From NCBI GenBank assembly GCA_900550505.1, contig URSI01000003.1:1-20994 (forward strand): 20,994 nucleotides of DNA, given 5' to 3'. Under the pieces are notes generated by a model that saw only the letters and a list, made by a program, of their open reading frames with translations, was not told the DNA's origin and searched no databases. Within the stretch, counting starts at the first letter, position 1. Each line of letters begins with the position of its first letter. The DNA is from an uncultured Eubacteriales bacterium (lineage in GTDB: Bacteria; Bacillota; Clostridia; Oscillospirales; CAG-382). The translations under genes and the position numbers were made by a program. This document shows positions 20,833-20,994 of this stretch, in pieces.

Positions 20833-20994
20833 ATGGAAGATATAAAGCAACTGGCGTTATATGTCGCCGACACCGGATGTACCGTCAGACAGGCGGCTGA
20901 GGTTTTCGGTGTGTCAAAATCCACGGTACATAAGGAATTGACCGGAAGACTCAGATATATTTCGCCGCAGTTGTTCGCGCGCGTCGCTGAAGTG
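20833..20994 (+). CDS. spoIIID: Stage III sporulation regulator SpoIIID (5' part)
   Basis: Fifty-four codons are visible before the window ends. The protein begins MEDIKQLALYVADTG and contains a helix-turn-helix, TVRQAAEVFGVSKSTVHKEL, followed by TGRLRYISPQL. This is the signature of SpoIIID, a small (about 80-90 residue) DNA-binding regulator of mother-cell genes during sporulation, acting with sigma-E and before sigma-K. The remaining basic C-terminal helix is off the window. A GAGGGGG site lies nine bases before the ATG. In Bacillus the gene is read by sigma-E; upstream of this copy I see CATATC (20811-20816) but no convincing matching -35 element, so the promoter is unassigned. The gene diverges from the kinase-phosphatase gene. 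Confidence 0.92.
   Translation, partial: MEDIKQLALYVADTGCTVRQAAEVFGVSKSTVHKELTGRLRYISPQLFARVAEV

Overview
The window looks like part of the chromosome of an endospore-forming, Gram-positive anaerobe of the Clostridia, probably near the Oscillospirales/Ruminococcaceae. This is inferred from gene content: Soj/Spo0J (ParAB), a Spo0A-type regulator, the start of SpoIIID, a sporulation-type D-Ala-D-Ala carboxypeptidase, a Clp ATPase and a heterodimeric ABC exporter. Base composition is moderate, Shine-Dalgarno sites are strong, and most promoters are sigma-A-like with 17-bp spacers. I see no phage, insertion sequence or CRISPR array.

Left part (1-4650). A leftward operon runs from a promoter at about 3511-3539: parA/soj, parB/spo0J (14-bp overlap), a small two-helix membrane protein, a membrane-anchored MORN-repeat protein and a sugar phosphate isomerase/epimerase cut by the window edge. 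Diverging from it is a Spo0A-like gene with its own promoter and terminator. Its DNA-binding half is well conserved, but its receiver domain lacks the phosphorylatable aspartate.

Middle (4650-11500). A leftward MarR regulator plus two ABC half-transporters form a regulated exporter operon with two matching operator palindromes around its promoter. Going right are a CE2-type SGNH esterase, a PTS EIIC-like membrane protein and tRNA-Gly(CCC), each with its own good promoter.

Accessory-looking stretch (11500-13030). Behind the tRNA terminator lie three degenerate copies of a roughly 48-bp element and another terminator. Then comes a 20-residue hydrophobic peptide gene whose ribosome binding site sits in a hairpin, followed by a WYL-domain regulator.

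Right part (13030-20994). A short ComEC-like channel protein without the hydrolase domain follows a membrane-anchored copper-amine-oxidase-N-like protein (leftward). Diverging from these are a Clp ATPase lacking the ClpC middle domain and a secreted D,D-carboxypeptidase whose leader holds a long hairpin. An amidohydrolase and a thymidylate kinase-HAD phosphatase fusion run leftward. The 5' part of spoIIID closes the window. Convergent pairs overlap at their 3' ends (WYL/comEC and carboxypeptidase/amidohydrolase).

The least ordinary items are the Spo0A with a glutamate at the phosphoacceptor site, the kinase-phosphatase fusion, the micropeptide-WYL unit and the repeat cluster behind the tRNA. 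I did not find a clear multi-gene defence or mobile system.
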